Source: Leishmania donovani (lineage: Eukaryota > Euglenozoa > Kinetoplastea > Trypanosomatida > Trypanosomatidae). From it: a stretch of 64,000 nt of DNA. Below are positions 11,301 to 20,851 of the stretch, one piece after another (position 1 is the first letter of the stretch; the number at the start of each line of letters is the position of its first letter). The notes under the pieces were generated by a model. The model did not search any database, was not told the origin of the DNA, and saw only the letters and a list, made by a program, of their open reading frames with translations. A program made the position numbers and the translations under genes. The DNA is taken from assembly GCF_000227135.1 (NCBI RefSeq), contig NC_018260.1, positions 1,018,553 through 1,082,552 on the forward strand, given 5' to 3'.

Positions 11301-12223
11301 GCTTGAAGCGCTTCCCCATTGAGCAGATCGACCCTATCTTTCCGCTTGGCAGCAAGAACTTCCTTCGCTACACACAGAAGATGATGAGGCGCGAGGAGCG
11401 AAAGTCCGAGAAAGAGCTGAAGAGGCGCAGAGAGAAGCAGCAGAACGAATTCGACAAGCTGTTCCTCGGTGCTGCCATGAACGCCGGCCGGGAGGAGGCA
11501 GCCGAGGAGGACTTGCTCGAGGCTGGTGCCCTGAGCAGCTTTGTTGCCAAGCACGCCGCTCCCGTTTTTCAGGGCTTCGGCGGTGCCACCATTGCTGCCG
11601 GTCGTGACATGGACGGCGAGGACGACGAGTACGACAACATGGTGCTTGACTTCCAGAGCGACGGAAAACTGCGCATCATCAGCAAGGAGGAGAAACGAGC
11701 GGAGGAGGCGCACAAGGCCCGCCAGGCGATGGCGGAGCGGCTGCTGCGGCGCAGGAGCGGACTAATGGTGGCCTCTGCCTTGAGCGATGAGGCGAGCGGG
11801 CGCCCAGGTAAGCGCTCGCGTGCAGAGGACGAGGACTTTGAGAATGAGGAGCTCACGCTTCGCTATGGCAGCCGTGCCACGGAGGATGCAGCCCAGAGGG
11901 CCACCGAAGTGTACAAAGGGGGTCGTGGTTCCGTCGGCCTGAGTGCGCTGCAGGTGTCCCGTCTGCGTGACCAGAAGGCAGTGAAGCGCGAGATGAAACG
12001 CCAGCGTGTGGAGGAGGACATTCGAAAGGGTGACGAGTTCCGCGGAGCAGGCGACGGCGATGTGAAGCGCGGCAACCTTGACCCGTTCGCGTACGTGCCG
12101 CTGAACCGTCGTTACATGAACCGCCGCAATGCCCGCGACGCCGTCCACCGCTTCGAAGCCGTGACCAACAAGCACCTGAAGGGCAACAAGGCAAAGGCCG
12201 CGAAGGGGGCGAGAGACAAGTGA
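8336..12223 (+). CDS. RRP12: RRP12-like ribosome biogenesis / export factor
   Basis: A 1295-residue protein, close to the size of yeast Rrp12 (about 1230), which helps nuclear export of pre-ribosomal subunits. The N terminus is basic and coiled (LSRKQVFEAQQKIWKQKQ). The middle is long and helical, HEAT-repeat-like, with an acidic insertion of consecutive Asp codons at 10044-10064. The C-terminal third is highly charged (RREERKSEKELKRRREKQQ). It contains EDFENEELTLRYGS and the Rrp12-like ending DPFAYVPLNRRYMNRRN, followed by a Lys/Ala tail that probably serves nucleolar or nuclear localisation. I use ATG 8336 (MVGRLKPS). The frame is open 187 codons further upstream, but that part crosses the pyrimidine tract expected to contain the splice acceptor. 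The assignment rests on architecture and C-terminal motifs. Confidence 0.85.
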   Translation: MVGRLKPSTGALSDRASFGLRRTKKGANLSRKQVFEAQQKIWKQKQRTAEEEAKAAKRERMAQIQKAKNKKIHHVFDKTTLHAVQDGLTSAIEMLGQKVSPLALFISAFTALSKAPDQRHVPYMLSIMTACVPQLTQGVLLHQLQACFGLCDQLMAEYGTNNTLVVAKSLKLAVTVLLSIEPPTVEQLQLLEKLEPSKLQTEAMKLYLSSFRKVLETNALCTRDAGSPAPRKDPASALYSLNPRQRFFCAGLPVFVRVCLRNLSETPAAVVAAVMAELTLLFDHALSPYIVESQEGQRCLDGLLSEELLSLLKPLHQQCWGMSMELLATVFKRMSYLKRVQPPPQEVAKAHAEHAASIGKTTSATPHGLDRTQTYIAFTDRFPSVPFLVQVLNKLRVMDDSSLNAKVERALVAVGCCMYMREFTELLDFDPRAAYKAETLLDEDAAEQAATLWSTSYLLNVWRRTSSHDSLPFLIQHFFPLIQFCSRMAVDSEKEQRVEEFTRWSALQVQYWRVAAGFCHYPVEVTLESFRDLAKQLVGLLSSPVFVNTSASAIHVLCSGYNALRRAEQDDDDDDDGLDVTEVLPDDLRGEVPRSTAAQRQQRRLRKNALDEDLYVLSVTDPGWNPHRYHNITQAYAELVCDTIFAKFSANIMPKLCNTFEAHDSTAVLLAIQSFSTVCNKRVMATILEGILNVSSNIAAQTARNASGSKAGNAPLASKRRVILDIACAVVPQLSPENVMTLFQDIIEPVLMDPAPESRLLQKKAYKLLYAMFEHRIKDIFPVLQRVLGLLSVSRQHVTVSGLKMRIRCLSWALDACKMYCPAELLPTIRSLVGEVVLFSRERSSETRAMTMDVLDKMQRYMTAAGAPVNALLLMVIAGLSGKTAMMVSSAVVCMAKVVYLTHNELPESDLQAAMAIGFQLMESKDVEVRTAAAIFARMALKLAKRSPAVKAAVATALPKLLYAIALVTSQPSVSSNTRMQLRVLLEKCLKRFPIEQIDPIFPLGSKNFLRYTQKMMRREERKSEKELKRRREKQQNEFDKLFLGAAMNAGREEAAEEDLLEAGALSSFVAKHAAPVFQGFGGATIAAGRDMDGEDDEYDNMVLDFQSDGKLRIISKEEKRAEEAHKARQAMAERLLRRRSGLMVASALSDEASGRPGKRSRAEDEDFENEELTLRYGSRATEDAAQRATEVYKGGRGSVGLSALQVSRLRDQKAVKREMKRQRVEEDIRKGDEFRGAGDGDVKRGNLDPFAYVPLNRRYMNRRNARDAVHRFEAVTNKHLKGNKAKAAKGARDK

Positions 12224-13501
12224 GGCAGTGGCCTGCCGCCGTTGTAGTGTCCGTGTGCACGTTGTGATGGCGCCGCCGCCCCTTTGAGTTACTATCGCGC
12301 TTCTGCCTCCCCCCCCCCCCGGTGGGTGTCTTCCCCGTTTCGCGCCTTGGCTGCGCTCCTCCGTGATGGCCGGCTTGTGTAGTGTCACCTTTGCGGCTGT
12401 GCGCACACCATCATGTGCGCTCCGCTGTGTCTCGATGCGTGTCTGAGAACGAGCGGATTTAAGTATGATTGTCTGTGAATGCCCGTGTGCGTGTGGGTGT
12501 CTTTTGGTCTCTGACTTCCGTCTCTTAAAGGATCCACCTCTGGCGTGGAGTGATAATCCAAGAAAGAAGCAGCCCTGGGAACCGTGGAGAGCGCCTGAGA
12601 GCCAACTGTCTCTGCTCTTCTCCCGCCGTGCTTTCTTATGGCGTGCGCAGTCGTTGGTGTCGGTGGAAGTCTGGGTGGAGGTGGGGGGTAGTGATGAGGT
12701 GCCAGCTGCCTGACGGCAAGCGCCTTTCCATATCCGCCTATTCGCACTCTTCCACTTGCCACAGCCGTGCGCTGGCGCCTCGCAATTTCGGGAAACAGGA
12801 AAGGGCGCGAGCTTATCGCGGGGGAGAAGTGTGGCACGGGCCCTATGAAAGCCGCGAAAGCAGCGCCGTCACAAGAGGAAAGGGGAGCTCTGTTCATCTT
12901 TCCTTTGCACGCGCGCTTGTGTATGCCCTTGTTCTCTGACCTTCATGAGTTCCGCACCTGGACATCACCGGGGAGCGCCCTACGCGGTTTTGGCAGTGGG
13001 AGAGCGTAGCACGGGTAGGGTTTATTGACGTCATCAAGACGGATTGTGGATGTGACTTGCCATCTCGCCACCCTTCCTCTTTCTTCTATCTTTTTGCGTT
13101 CTGCTGCCCCCTCCCCCTCCTCCTATACAAACATGTTCCACCATATCATCATCCCCTCTGCCCACCAACGTGAACTACACTTGCGATCCTATATCGCACC
13201 ACCACCACTGGCACGCGCACACATAAAACCAACGACGCGGCGGACGCCCTCTGTTTTTTTTTTTTTGTGCTCACGTATTATTTCTCTGCACGTGATATGT
13301 TTACTCCTCCATCACTTGGCTTGCCAGTTCACCCGACCTTTGAGCTGCATCCTTTTCAGCACGTCAACGCCGTTCCCGAATTCACGGAATACGTACCTCC
13401 TCCCCCTTCTTGGTAGAAGAACAACAACAACGTTCAAGACGACGCCGCGCCTTCTTGTACCGCATTTGCTTCTGAGCACGTTCAATCCGTGCCTTGCAAA
13501 C
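12224..13501. other. Intergenic region, 1.3 kb, no gene seen
   Basis: Begins with a C-run (12309-12320) and ordinary UTR-like sequence. It ends in a strong T/C-rich tract (13060-13360) ahead of the carboxypeptidase. The frame of the next gene is open through much of it, but this reflects stop-poor pyrimidine DNA, not an extended protein. Confidence 0.6.
13358..13359 (+). promoter_or_regulatory. Candidate spliced-leader acceptor AG for the M32 carboxypeptidase
   Basis: An AG ends the tract GAGCTGCATCCTTTTCAG, 143 bases before the ATG at 13502. An earlier AG at 13326-13327 is an alternative. Confidence 0.35.
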
Positions 13502-15001
13502 ATGGAGGCGTACAAGAAGCTGGAAACGATCTTTACGAAGGTCTACCGCCTGGACCACTTCCTCGGTCTGGGCAACTGGGACATGAACACAAACATGCCC
13601 CCCAAGGGCGAGGAATCACGCGGTGAGGCGATGGCGATGCTCTCGGAGCTCCGCTTTGGCTTCATCACGGCACCGGAGGTGAAAAGCCTGATTGAGAGTG
13701 CCACCAAGGGCAGCGAGGAGCTGAATGCGGTGCAGCGCGCTAACTTGCGGGAGATGAGGCGTGCGTGGAAGAGCGCCACCGCCTTGCCGGCTGAGTTTGT
13801 GGGCCGCAAGATGCGCCTCACGACACACGCGCACAGCGTGTGGCGCGACAGCCGCAAAGCAAATGACTTCGCCAAGTTCCTACCGGTGCTCAGGGACCTG
13901 GTGGCGCTCGCCCGTGAGGAGGGCTCCTACCTCGCCGCCGGCACCTCCCTCTCCCCGTATGAGGCGCTCATGAACGAGTACGAGCCAGGAATCACGACAC
14001 AAAAGCTGGATGAGGTGTACGCAAATGTAAAGTCGTGGCTGCCGCAGCTGCTAAAGGACATTGTGCAGAAGCAGTCCGGCGAGTCGGTGATTGCGTTCTC
14101 GCAGAAGTTCCCGCAGGACAAGCAGGAAGCACTGTGCAAGGAATTCATGAAGATCTGGCACTTCGACACCGATGCCGGTCGCCTCGACGTCAGCCCCCAC
14201 CCTTTCACGGGAATGACGAAGGAGGACTGCCGACTCACAACAAACTACATCGAAGACACGTTTGTTCAGAGCTTGTATGGCGTCATCCACGAGAGTGGGC
14301 ATGGCAAGTACGAGCAGAACTGTGGCCCACGCGAGCACATCACGCAGCCGGTGTGCAACGCCCGCTCTCTTGGCCTGCATGAGAGCCAGAGCCTCTTTGC
14401 GGAGTTTCAGATCGGCCACGCGACGCCCTTCATCGACTACCTCACAACTCGCCTTCCTGAGTTCTTCGAGGCGCAGCCAGCGTTCTCGCAGGACAACATG
14501 CGCAAGTCGCTGCAGCAGGTGAAGCCGGGCTACATTCGCGTCGATGCCGATGAGGTGTGCTACCCTCTGCACGTGATCCTGCGCTACGAGATCGAGCGCG
14601 ACTTGATGGAGGGCAAAATGGAGGTGGAAGACGTGCCGCGCGCGTGGAACGCAAAGATGCAGGAGTACTTGGGTCTCTCAACGGAGGGCCGTGACGACGT
14701 TGGGTGCCTGCAGGACGTGCATTGGTCCATGGGTGCGCTCGGCTACTTTCCGACGTACTCGCTCGGCGCCATGTATGCGGCGCAGATCATGGCGAGCATC
14801 CGAAAGGAGCTGGGAGACGACAAGGTGGATGAGTGCCTGCGCACCGGTGAGCTCGGCCCCCTGCTGGAAAAGCAGCAGGAGAAGATCTGGGATCATGGGT
14901 GCCTGTACGAGACGGACGACCTCATGACGCGTGCGACGGGCGAGACGCTGAACCCCGAGTACCTGCGCCGCCACCTGGAGGCGCGCTACCTAAACGCCTG
15001 A
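13502..15001 (+). CDS. Metallocarboxypeptidase, peptidase family M32
   Basis: Predicted zinc- or cobalt-dependent carboxypeptidase (Taq carboxypeptidase family), probably cytosolic, releasing C-terminal residues from peptides. The 499-residue length is typical of M32. The N-terminal family block is GLGNWDMNTNMPPKG. The metal-binding HEXXH appears as HESGH at residues 263-267, and the downstream HESQ motif at 293-296 supplies the third ligand Glu. The conserved SPHPF block lies before the active site and LGYFPTYSLGAMYAAQ near the C terminus. I choose ATG 13502 (MEAYKKLETIF) because it matches the usual M32 start; the frame is open further upstream only through pyrimidine-rich DNA. A decayed paralogue lies 6 kb downstream at about 20852-22130. 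Eukaryotic M32 enzymes are rare outside kinetoplastids and a few protists, which suggests old transfer from bacteria. Confidence 0.95.
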   Translation: MEAYKKLETIFTKVYRLDHFLGLGNWDMNTNMPPKGEESRGEAMAMLSELRFGFITAPEVKSLIESATKGSEELNAVQRANLREMRRAWKSATALPAEFVGRKMRLTTHAHSVWRDSRKANDFAKFLPVLRDLVALAREEGSYLAAGTSLSPYEALMNEYEPGITTQKLDEVYANVKSWLPQLLKDIVQKQSGESVIAFSQKFPQDKQEALCKEFMKIWHFDTDAGRLDVSPHPFTGMTKEDCRLTTNYIEDTFVQSLYGVIHESGHGKYEQNCGPREHITQPVCNARSLGLHESQSLFAEFQIGHATPFIDYLTTRLPEFFEAQPAFSQDNMRKSLQQVKPGYIRVDADEVCYPLHVILRYEIERDLMEGKMEVEDVPRAWNAKMQEYLGLSTEGRDDVGCLQDVHWSMGALGYFPTYSLGAMYAAQIMASIRKELGDDKVDECLRTGELGPLLEKQQEKIWDHGCLYETDDLMTRATGETLNPEYLRRHLEARYLNA

Positions 15002-16627
15002 GTCGCGAGCGGTTGGCACACGCGCTCGCTAGCACATGACGCGTCTTTATTATTCTTTGTTGTGCATTCGTTTCGAGCCCATCTTGTAACACGCACGCCG
15101 TTATTTTCACCGTCTGTTCGTGACGCGCATGGGCCTTGCGTCGAACAGCGTGACGGATGCGTAGTGCGCAGCAATCCTTCTTCTATATGGTCATCATAAC
15201 GCTCACAGAAGTCCGATGGCGGACGCACAGTGGTTGGGGGGGGGTAGGGATTGCCAAACATTGCGCGAGAAGCAGTGTCGCGTTCGATCTCGGGAAAGAT
15301 AGCGAAGCCGCCACATTTAGTTCTCGATTCTGTGCGCTTTCGCGCATCGCGAAGACGGCAGCCGACGTGGAAGGACGCCCACATCCACCACTGTGTCTAA
15401 CGTTTTGGAGGTCTTTCGGAGGCGGTCGTGAGCGCACAGACACGTCGTACGCCTTGTTCTCTTCTCACGACATCTGTCGGAATTTTTTTTTGGTGTGTCC
15501 TTTTTTCGGTTTTGCTTTCTTGGTAAACCTCCCGGCACCAGGTTTTGTCTGCGCCACCATCTTTCCAAGAACCTTCATAACCGGGAGGCGGGAGGGACAC
15601 CCCCCTCCCCCTCCCGTGCGCGGTGTCGCACGGTCCAGCGCACTCCCACCCTCTTATGAGGATGGGCCATGCAGCCCCCCACCCCCACCCACCCACTTCC
15701 GGTGGCGACGCGCTTAAGCACCGACGACGTGGGAAGATCAGAGCGGTGTATCGTTACGGGTGTGCCGGCGGTCAGGTCCTAGATTGGCGCTGCGTTGGAG
15801 CGACCCGCGGCAGCGAACGCGTCTGTGCCATCCGTGCGTTGGGCAAGCTGCCAGCCTAAACTCGACTTCATCAAACCCGCCGCTTGCACTGCCTACAGAG
15901 TGGAGGAAAACCTGGGTGCCACCCCGAGGGGGATGCACCGGATGGCGGCCGGCATAGTCGGCGCGGCTGTGAGGCGACCCGCGAGGCGTGTGGGTGCGCA
16001 GAGTGTGTGGCGCGGGCCGTAATCAGATGGCCGAGTCGGCGCATTTGCGGTAGCGCGCGTGCCTACGACAGGCTCCGGGTGGTAGTCGTGGTGGGTCGAG
16101 TGGCAGTGACGTCACGCTCTGTGGCCAAACGGATCAGTTGAGCAACACAAAGACGGATAACGTTCTCGTCTCATCACTCGTCCGGCTGAACACATCCTCC
16201 TCTATGTCTCTCTGGCACACTCGCGTACAATTGCTGTCTCTACACGTCAGACAGAGGACTTAGAAGCAGCGGCGTAGTACCCACCTCCCCGTCGGCCTTC
16301 GTCCTAGGGTTTGCTTCTTTTGTTATACTCAGCACCGCTCTCGTGTTGTCTCTCTCTCTCTGTGTCTCGCACACATTTGCCGTGCGCTCTTTGGTTGGCT
16401 CCTCCTCGCCTTGCCCGACTTCCCTCTCCTTCCTCTCTATCTTTATCGCGGATCCGCCCTTCCCCGTCTTCCTCCTTCCGTTGGAGTGCCTCGCGTTTGG
16501 TTGGTGGAGGCGGTGGTGGCGCACTGTCCGCGTAAGTGCCACGCCTGGTGAGAGCGCACAGTCGTTCTCTTTTCTCTGCCGTGTCGACGTGTGGTAGTGC
16601 CGCATCTAAAGGGGCAGGCGTCTCAGA
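15002..16627. other. Intergenic region, 1.6 kb, holding a SIDER2-like element
   Basis: Contains the 3' flank of the carboxypeptidase gene, a SIDER2-like element at about 15597-16162, and a CT-rich tract (16340-16450) that should serve trans-splicing of the IDH mRNA. Confidence 0.7.
15597..16162 (+). mobile_element. SIDER2-like degenerate retroposon, copy 1
   Basis: About 565 bases that align end to end with the second element at 18511-19121, although they are diverged. Shared landmarks, in order, are a 5' ACACCCC...GTGCG(T/C)GGT block and GGCGCTG(C/T)GTTGGAGCGACC. Next come CTCATCACACCCG-type and GCCTACAGA blocks, CACCCCGAGG(A/G)GG followed by a GATGG block, and GGCGCATTTGC(G/C)GTAG. Both end in an A-rich GTTGA(G/C)...AAAGA(C)GG tail. 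Length, position after a coding region and lack of coding capacity fit the Leishmania SIDER2 family. Members of this family in 3' UTRs have been linked to mRNA instability. Family membership is from memory of the consensus. Confidence 0.75.
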
Positions 16628-17905
16628 ATGGCGGAATCCATCGCTTTCGCGAAGGGGGCGCTGGTGGTGCCAAGTTGCCCCATTATCCCCTACATTGAGG
16701 GGGACGGCATTGGCAAGGAGATCACGGAGGTGGCACACCGCGTCTTTGATGCGGCGGTGGCGAAGGAGTACGGCACCACCCGGAAGATTTCGTGGTTAGA
16801 GGTGCTCGCAGGGGAGAAAGCGTTTGAGCAGAAGGGCACCTGGCTGCCGGAGGAGACCATCGAAGCATTCGACAAGCACCGCATTGGCATGAAGGGCCCG
16901 CTGACGACCCCTGTTGGTGAGGGGATACGCTCGCTCAACGTGGTGCTGCGTCATCGGCTGGACTTGTTCGTGTGCCAGCGCCCCGTGCGATGGTTCACCG
17001 GCGTCGGATCGCCGATCCGTCACCCGGAGTGGGTGGACATGGTTGTGTTCCGCGAGAACACGGAGGACATATACTCTGGCATCGAGTGGGACCAGGGCAC
17101 TCCCGAGGCTGCCAAATTTGCAGACTTTCTGAAGAAGGAGATGGGCGTGACGACGGTGCGCTTCCCTGAGACGAGCGCGTACGGTGTGAAGCCGGTTTCG
17201 CTAGAGGGAAGCGAGCGGCTGGTGCGTGCAGCGGTGCAGTACGCTATCGATCACCATCTTCCGTCTGTCACGTTGGTGCACAAAGGCAACATCATGAAGT
17301 TCACAGAGGGTGGCTTCAAGAAGTGGGGCTACGCCTTGGCCGAGCGTGAGTTCCCCGGGGCCATCTTTACAATGACGCAGTACGACGCCATCAAGGAGAA
17401 AAGCGGCAAGGAGGCGGCTGAGACGGCGCTGCGCGAGGCGATGGACAGCGGCAAAGTAGTTATCAAGGATTGCATCTGCGACGCCTTTCTGCAAAACACA
17501 ATTCTCCGCCCATTAGACTATAGCGTGATTGCAACCATGAACCTGAACGGCGATTACGTGTCTGATCAGCTGGCCGCGCTTGTCGGTGGCATCGGCATCG
17601 CGCCAGGCGCGAACATCAACTATGTGACCGGCCACGCTATTTTCGAGGCAACGCATGGGACGGCGCCGGATATTGCTGGACAAGGTAAAGCGAACCCGTC
17701 CTCGCTCATCCTGTCTGGGGCTATGATGTTCGACTACATGGGCTGGTCCGAGGTGTCGGCGCGCATCATCAATGCGCTTGAGATGGTCTTTCAGGCAAAC
17801 ATGGCAACCGTCGATCTTGCGCGGCAGATGGCCGGCGCCAGGGCACTCTCGACAGCAGAATTTGGGGAGGCGATCATCAAGAAGATCAACGGCGACGAGG
17901 TGTAG
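16628..17905 (+). CDS. IDH: Isocitrate dehydrogenase, bacterial type
   Basis: Predicted to convert isocitrate to 2-oxoglutarate and CO2. The 425-residue protein follows the E. coli Icd layout rather than the eukaryotic NADP-IDH layout. It shows YIEGDGIGKEITEVA near residue 22, KGPLTTPVGEGIRSLN (substrate Ser and Arg) around residue 85, and FRENTEDIYSGIEW around residue 140. NYVTGHAIFEATHGTAPDIA lies near residue 335. The positions that set cofactor choice read Asp348, Ile349 and Ala355, where E. coli has Lys344, Tyr345 and Val351. This is the NAD-type set, although Arg399 (E. coli Arg395) is kept. There is no clear mitochondrial presequence and no SKL-type end. ATG 16628 gives the usual N terminus. 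SIDER2-like elements lie on both sides. Confidence 0.93.
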   Translation: MAESIAFAKGALVVPSCPIIPYIEGDGIGKEITEVAHRVFDAAVAKEYGTTRKISWLEVLAGEKAFEQKGTWLPEETIEAFDKHRIGMKGPLTTPVGEGIRSLNVVLRHRLDLFVCQRPVRWFTGVGSPIRHPEWVDMVVFRENTEDIYSGIEWDQGTPEAAKFADFLKKEMGVTTVRFPETSAYGVKPVSLEGSERLVRAAVQYAIDHHLPSVTLVHKGNIMKFTEGGFKKWGYALAEREFPGAIFTMTQYDAIKEKSGKEAAETALREAMDSGKVVIKDCICDAFLQNTILRPLDYSVIATMNLNGDYVSDQLAALVGGIGIAPGANINYVTGHAIFEATHGTAPDIAGQGKANPSSLILSGAMMFDYMGWSEVSARIINALEMVFQANMATVDLARQMAGARALSTAEFGEAIIKKINGDEV

Positions 17906-18510
17906 GGCAGAGGCGGCGCTTCGATACCCACCAGTGGAGTGGCAATGAAAAAGTGAACACGGGCACATGCGGATTCGGCACTCCCGACTCTGCTGCGCCG
18001 CATTGTGCTTCGCTCTGTTTTCCCCCCTATTTCTATCTACCCTTCCCTGTCTCGTTTTTTTTGTCTTTTGCTCATAGAGCGGAGTTAAAGTAACCACCAC
18101 AACCCCCCTCTACCCCTTCCCATCGCTCTCTGCCCCTTTTAGATATTTGTGTACGCACTGGATCTGCTCGCGCTGAGCTGCGCGTTGGAAGCCCATTGCC
18201 TGTACGCTCATCCGTGACTCTGGGTAGAAAGATACCGAGTGTGCGATGAAGGATGCGAGAAGGGGCGGCTGCACATTAGCATGGTTGACGTTGTTTCATG
18301 GAGTTCCTCCCTGCTCTCTCTTATTGGGTGAAACACCATAAAAGACAAAAAAAAACAGCGCGACGAGAAGATTCCGCATGCATGTGTGTGTTTTTACACT
18401 CAAGTGCCAGTAGGTGACTGGCGCACTCCACCTCTAATTCGTGTGCTTCTGTGTGTGCGTGCGTTTATTTTACCTCTATTACGTGCGTCTATGACAGTGG
18501 TGGTGGGGTG

Positions 18511-19121
18511 ACACCCCTCTCTGTGCGTGGTATCCAGTGGCTAGTAACCCCCCGCCACACTCGAGGGAGAATGCCAAGCAGCACTCCTTCCTCTATCCTC
18601 CATCCCTGTCACGACCTGAAGTGGTTCTGGCCGTGACAGGATCAAGTGCCTGCAACGTGGCGAAGTCACATCGATTCATTGTCACTGATAAGTCGACGGT
18701 AAGGGCCTGGGTGGCGCTGTGTTGGAGCGACCTGTGGCTGTGAACAAGTCTGCACCACACATACGTATGGGCAGAAAGTGACAGCGCGACTCGAGCTCAT
18801 CACACCCGGGCCGCACGCCGCCTACAGAAGCGCGGACCGCCCGCGCCACCCCGAGGAGGGGGGGTGCACCCGATGGTGACCGTCATGGCGGGAGGGACTG
18901 TGGGTGACCTGCGAGGGGTTCGCGGGTGTGGGCAGAGTTTGAAGTAAAGCTCGTGCTTGGATGACGGAGGTGGCGCATTTGCCGTAGGGCACGTCTCTAA
19001 GGCTGCTTTGCGCCACGCGTATGGTGCCTCTGTGACAGGCCTGGGGCCGGGTGCCGAGTCGTCGTTGAGTTCAAGCACTGTTGCGGAGAATCGACAAGTT
19101 GACGAAGAAACAGCGAAAACG
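18511..19121 (+). mobile_element. SIDER2-like degenerate retroposon, copy 2
   Basis: About 610 bases, with the same order of landmarks as copy 1. They are ACACCCCTCTCTGTGCGTGG at the 5' end, GGCGCTGTGTTGGAGCGACC near 18713, CACCCCGAGGAGG near 18850, GGCGCATTTGCCGTAG near 18972, and an A-rich end near 19100-19121. It lies about 600 bases after the IDH stop codon, so it is probably within or just beyond the IDH 3' UTR. It has no coding capacity. Confidence 0.78.
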
Positions 19122-19237
19122 TTTTTCTTGCTTCTGTTACTTTTCTACGTTAAAAAAGAAAATATGTTTTTTTTTTTTTCCGACGCTTCTCATGTGTTCC
19201 TTCCCCTTCTTCACCGTGTCTCTCTGTCTGCGTGTCC

Positions 19238-19335
19238 GTCTCTCTCTCTCTCGCTGTGTTTGTGTGTGTGAGGGAGGGGAGAGAGAAAGAGAGAGGGAGA
19301 CGCACACAGACACACACGCACACACACAGAGAGAC
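19238..19335. repeat. Compound microsatellite (CT)(GT)(GA)(CA)
   Basis: Successive CT, GT, GA and CA tracts, with short interruptions, fill about 100 bases. CT can pair with GA and GT with CA, so the transcript could fold on itself. Confidence 0.85.
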
Positions 19336-20851
19336 GGTTTGCCCACTACAGGTTCCCTCATATGCTCTTTTTGCTTTTCGCTGATGGTTTTATTTTTCCT
19401 TTTCCTTGATCGGTCGACTCGCACACGGGCTACGTGACGGGTTTGCCGTATGTCTTTTCCTCTGTCTGTGTCTCTGCCCGTCGCCCTCTCTCGTCAAGCC
19501 TCGCACGACCAAACACATCAGCGCCGATCTACTTATCTGCTCGCTTCTGTAACGCTGCCTTTGTGCAGTACTTTGGACGGGAAAAGCGTTCACCTCTTAT
19601 TCGCTGTTGAGCTTCCCCCCTCTTCCCGTCCCTGTCCCCGTCCTAAGCCGTATCCCTCTCTCTGGTGGGCAAGGGGAACGTCCTTACACCTGACGTCGTC
19701 GCTTGCTCCGTTTTCTTTGATCGCCGCTCCCTATGGTTTGCTGCGGTGAAGCGTTTGAGTTCGACGCTGACTTTGCGGATGGTTGTCGCAGGACTTGTCG
19801 AGGGATGCTTGGAGAGGGTGCGTGCGCGTGTGTGTGTCGGTGGGAGGAGAAAGGGGAGAGGAGGGAGTGGGGGGAGAACAATGAGAGGGCAATAGAGAAA
19901 ATGGAACGAAGAGCCGGCGTGTGCGTCGAAGTCCCTGCACGCACGTGCGCGTGCGCACGAGTTCCACTTGTAATCCTGCGTAATGTAAGACGACGAATCA
20001 CAAAAGAAGCCCAGTGGAGAGAGTGAGAAGGGCGAGGTTCACAAGGGCAGTCTACACAGAGGCTGCAATTTGTCAAGCGAACAGCGATGCACATCGGAGT
20101 GTTGGTTCCTGCTTCCCGGCACACGCGCGTTGAGGAGCGCAGAGCGAGCACGCACCTGCTTTGTGCTTGGCAATAAGTACCAGAATTTTTTATGGTGCGA
20201 CCTGGGGGGTGGTGGTGGTGGTGGTGTACACATCAAGGGTGTGCGGCACAATGCGTCAAGACGCAAAACAACGCTTGACTGTGTCTTCACCCCCCCCCCC
20301 GCCGCCGCCACTGCCGTGTCCTCTCTCTATAGCAGCTTCACTGGGCAGATAAATGGGCGAGCCGCCGCGAAACACAGCATGATGTGTTCTCTTGCCGGCT
20401 CATGCTTGGACGCGCCACTGTACGACCGCACACTCATGACCCCTCCTCTCAATCACTGTTGCATCTTTGCTGCGGTGCACCTCCCACGCAGCGCAGCGTT
20501 TTTCACATGCCTCGTGATGCTCCCCTTTTTGCGTTCCCCTTTTGGCGAGGCCAGCCTGCTCGATAACATGTTCCGCCTCCCTTCGCTTCCCTCTACCTTC
20601 TCTGGCAAGGCACCCCACCGTCTACCATTTCCCCACGTGTCGTTGTCGTCGCAGTCGACACGGCACCTTTTTGTTTGGTTTCGCTTTTGCCCTACCTGAG
20701 AAATGGGCACATGCGCGTGCATCCTCGCCCTCCCGGCCCTCTCTGTGTCTCGGGCTTGTTCGTGTACGTCGACGCATAGGCGCTTCTACTCTGCACGCTC
20801 TCCAGCACCGTACTTTTTCCCGATTTCTACGTCTGGCGAGACGGCGAAAAC

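Noticed and set aside
20070..20699. 209-codon open frame before the M32 pseudogene
   Set aside because: Starts without ATG, contains a poly-Gly run from a GGT microsatellite and a Pro-run from a C-run, and shows no conserved block.
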